Shown here piece by piece: positions 62,343 through 64,000 of a stretch of 64,000 nucleotides of DNA; positions within the stretch are counted from its first letter, which is position 1; each line of letters starts with the position of its first letter. Below the pieces are notes generated by a model that was not told the DNA's origin, made no database searches, and was given only the letters and a program-made list of their open reading frames with translations. The stretch spans positions 102,420,141-102,484,140 of the forward strand of contig OX352772.1 of NCBI GenBank assembly GCA_947095535.1, read 5' to 3'. Source of the DNA: Poecilobothrus nobilitatus (Eukaryota; Arthropoda; Insecta; Diptera; Dolichopodidae). The position numbers and the translations under genes are program-made.

Positions 62343-64000
62343 ATTTATTTTTGAGTTATCAAATTTACGAAATCTAAAGTTTATAAATTGAATTATATTA
62401 TAAACAAAGAGGGATCAGTAACTTTAGCCTGTAAACCCCAACAGTACAAGTCAAATACTGAAATACTGAATTAAACTTACTGAACTTCACAAATTAAATT
62501 CACAAATCTAAAAAATTAGAAATCCAATTTTTTATTAATTAAAAGTAATTTAAATTTTTTCGAATAGTTATAGTTCAATAGTTTTTATTGAAAACCAAAC
62601 TTGAATTGATTTATTAAATTTACAATTTTGTTAACCAAAAGCTCTGCTTGTGAAATGCTTATGTTAGCGACACGTGAATTGTTGATTGTGGGAATTAATA
62701 ATTTGATTGCTTCTCAACCGCTAAAATGCTGAAGTTGCTAATAATTGACTTTTGGTTAATAATTTAATTTTTTATTCTAATTTGGAAATTGCAATTTGAT
62801 ATTTATTACACAATTTATTTAGGGTAACTAACTACTGGTTGTTCACTTATTTAAATTGGAAATTGGATACTTCGTGAAATAAAGAAATATTTTTAAATTA
62901 GTTATTAACTCTTACCCCCTTCAAGACCAAATTATCCTTATTGGTTAAATATCGAAAAACTTTCTTTTTGGCACATTGGGTTTTATTATGACTATTGGTT
63001 CTGTCATTACAGCTTGCTTTGGTGTTCAAATTATTTACATCAGATTGTTCTTCACTTATTTTGATGGTTTTGGTTTTTCTTCTCTAAATAGTAAAACACA
63101 ACACTATCAGGATTACAGTTATTAAAATGGTAACCGTTCCCCAGTTTAATAAGTAGCTTATGAAATTTTCTATCTTCAGGAGTTAGATCTTTTTCGTATT
63201 GTTCACATTCTAGAGATAGATGTTCCTGAAATTCTTTCTTCTTTGTAAACTGCGTAGGATGGCAGGTAATAATTTAGTCGATGAAATTTCTTTTGTTGTA
63301 AACTATCTATTGTTGATAGTTATAGTTAAATTGTTGAGTTTTACAAGGTATGTCCCTTTTAATCTTCGTTGCTGGTTGTCTATTGAAATTGTTCTATTGG
63401 TTGAGAAATACTATGTTGTCAGTGACTTCCTCTATGGATGGTAAGTGATGATTGTTGATTACGTCGTCTGTTGAATTCTTACCATTGAGCAGATTTGTAA
63501 TACAGGTTTACAGAGTTTTCAAAGTTTACAATCTCTTCTTTTTTACATATAGTTATAGAATTTATAATTTTACAATTTTGATTTATTCCAAATATTTTAT
63601 TTTTATTTAACAAAATTTTATTAAAATTTATTTTTACAATAAAGTTATTTATTTTTACAGGTTTTTATTAACAAATTTTCAAAGATTTCTTGAGTTGTTG
63701 ATTAAATGATGAAAAGATAAAACAAACAAGTTCCATTTGTTATGACTTTAATTTCTGTTATTTCTGTTATGACTTTAATTTCTAATGCCTCATCAATGGT
63801 TGAATACGGAAAGTTTTCACTGTCTAATATGCAGTATTTTTTATTTCTGATTTGAATAAAAGGAGAGGATTAATTATACCTAGCTTTGCGCAGTGGACAG
63901 CATATTTAATATTAATTATTTCTTCTTTTATTAGTCATTTTAATTAGTCAACATTGCATTTTTAAAGCAGACTCGCTGTTGAACCCGTTTCTCATTTTAA
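62343..64000. other. No recognised gene
   Basis: AT-rich. It may begin with the 5' untranslated region of the LINE. A minus-strand frame without ATG is open at 63052-63255 (67 codons, with L-T-P-E-D-R-K-F-H-K-L-L and N-G-Y-H-F-N-N-C), and a 74-codon plus-strand frame at 63220-63444 is hydrophobic. Neither was assigned. A 17-bp direct duplication with TTTCTGTTATGACTTTAA occurs near 63740-63780. Confidence 0.4.

Noticed and set aside
63052..63255. 67-codon minus-strand frame without start
   Set aside because: Balanced composition makes it slightly suspicious, but there is no ATG, no known motif and no second copy.

Overview
The window is AT-rich animal (very probably insect) DNA made almost entirely of transposable elements inserted into one another. 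No host gene was recognised. Its core is three Polinton/Maverick (adintovirus-like) elements, A, B and C. They carry protein-primed DNA polymerase B, a retrovirus-type integrase with a chromodomain, an adenain-like protease, a packaging ATPase, a double-jelly-roll major capsid protein, a penton-type minor capsid protein and several small conserved proteins.

Layout. 1-954 is AT-rich with nothing recognised. 955-7570 is a remnant of a C-type Polinton terminal repeat. It is interrupted by a P-like DNA transposon (1446-5605, 7-bp TSD), which holds a smaller element (1704-3267, 8-bp TSD), and by another inverted-repeat element (5951-7257). A minus-strand non-LTR retrotransposon (PHD-type ORF1, endonuclease, reverse transcriptase) lies in three pieces: 62342-60606, 24041-23644 and 9109-7910. 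Polinton A (9110-23637, perfect 6-bp TSD CACCTT) and Polinton C (24048-60599, 6-bp TSD with one mismatch) both interrupt it. Polinton B (about 24250-44343) sits inside the left terminal repeat of C. A second long-TIR P-like element (39049-43012, 7-bp TSD) sits inside the right terminal repeat of B. 62343-64000 has no recognised gene.

Gene content. A has a tightly packed minus-strand morphogenesis block (21-kb to 16-kb side: ATPase, small proteins, penton, pVI/pX-like protein, capsid, small RNase-H-like candidate, protease, PC4-like candidate). All its reading frames are open except one stop in the capsid gene. Its integrase is intact, but its polymerase has lost the segment between palm motifs A and B. 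B and C carry the same genes with many stops and frameshifts.

Main points for a second look. (1) The capsid block of A and C is nearly identical over about 3.9 kb with a sharp edge inside the protease gene, while their polymerase, integrase and terminal repeats are clearly divergent, which looks like module exchange or gene conversion. (2) The order and orientation of the replication genes differ in all three elements. (3) A short conserved basic protein (YARDR motif) lies at the inner edge of the terminal repeats. (4) The polymerase carries an N-terminal OTU-like Cys/His pair, a zinc-finger cluster and an embedded nuclease-like segment. (5) Terminal-repeat tips contain repeated TCAAGGTCA-type nuclear-receptor half-site motifs. 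All functional statements rest on motif reading without database searches.
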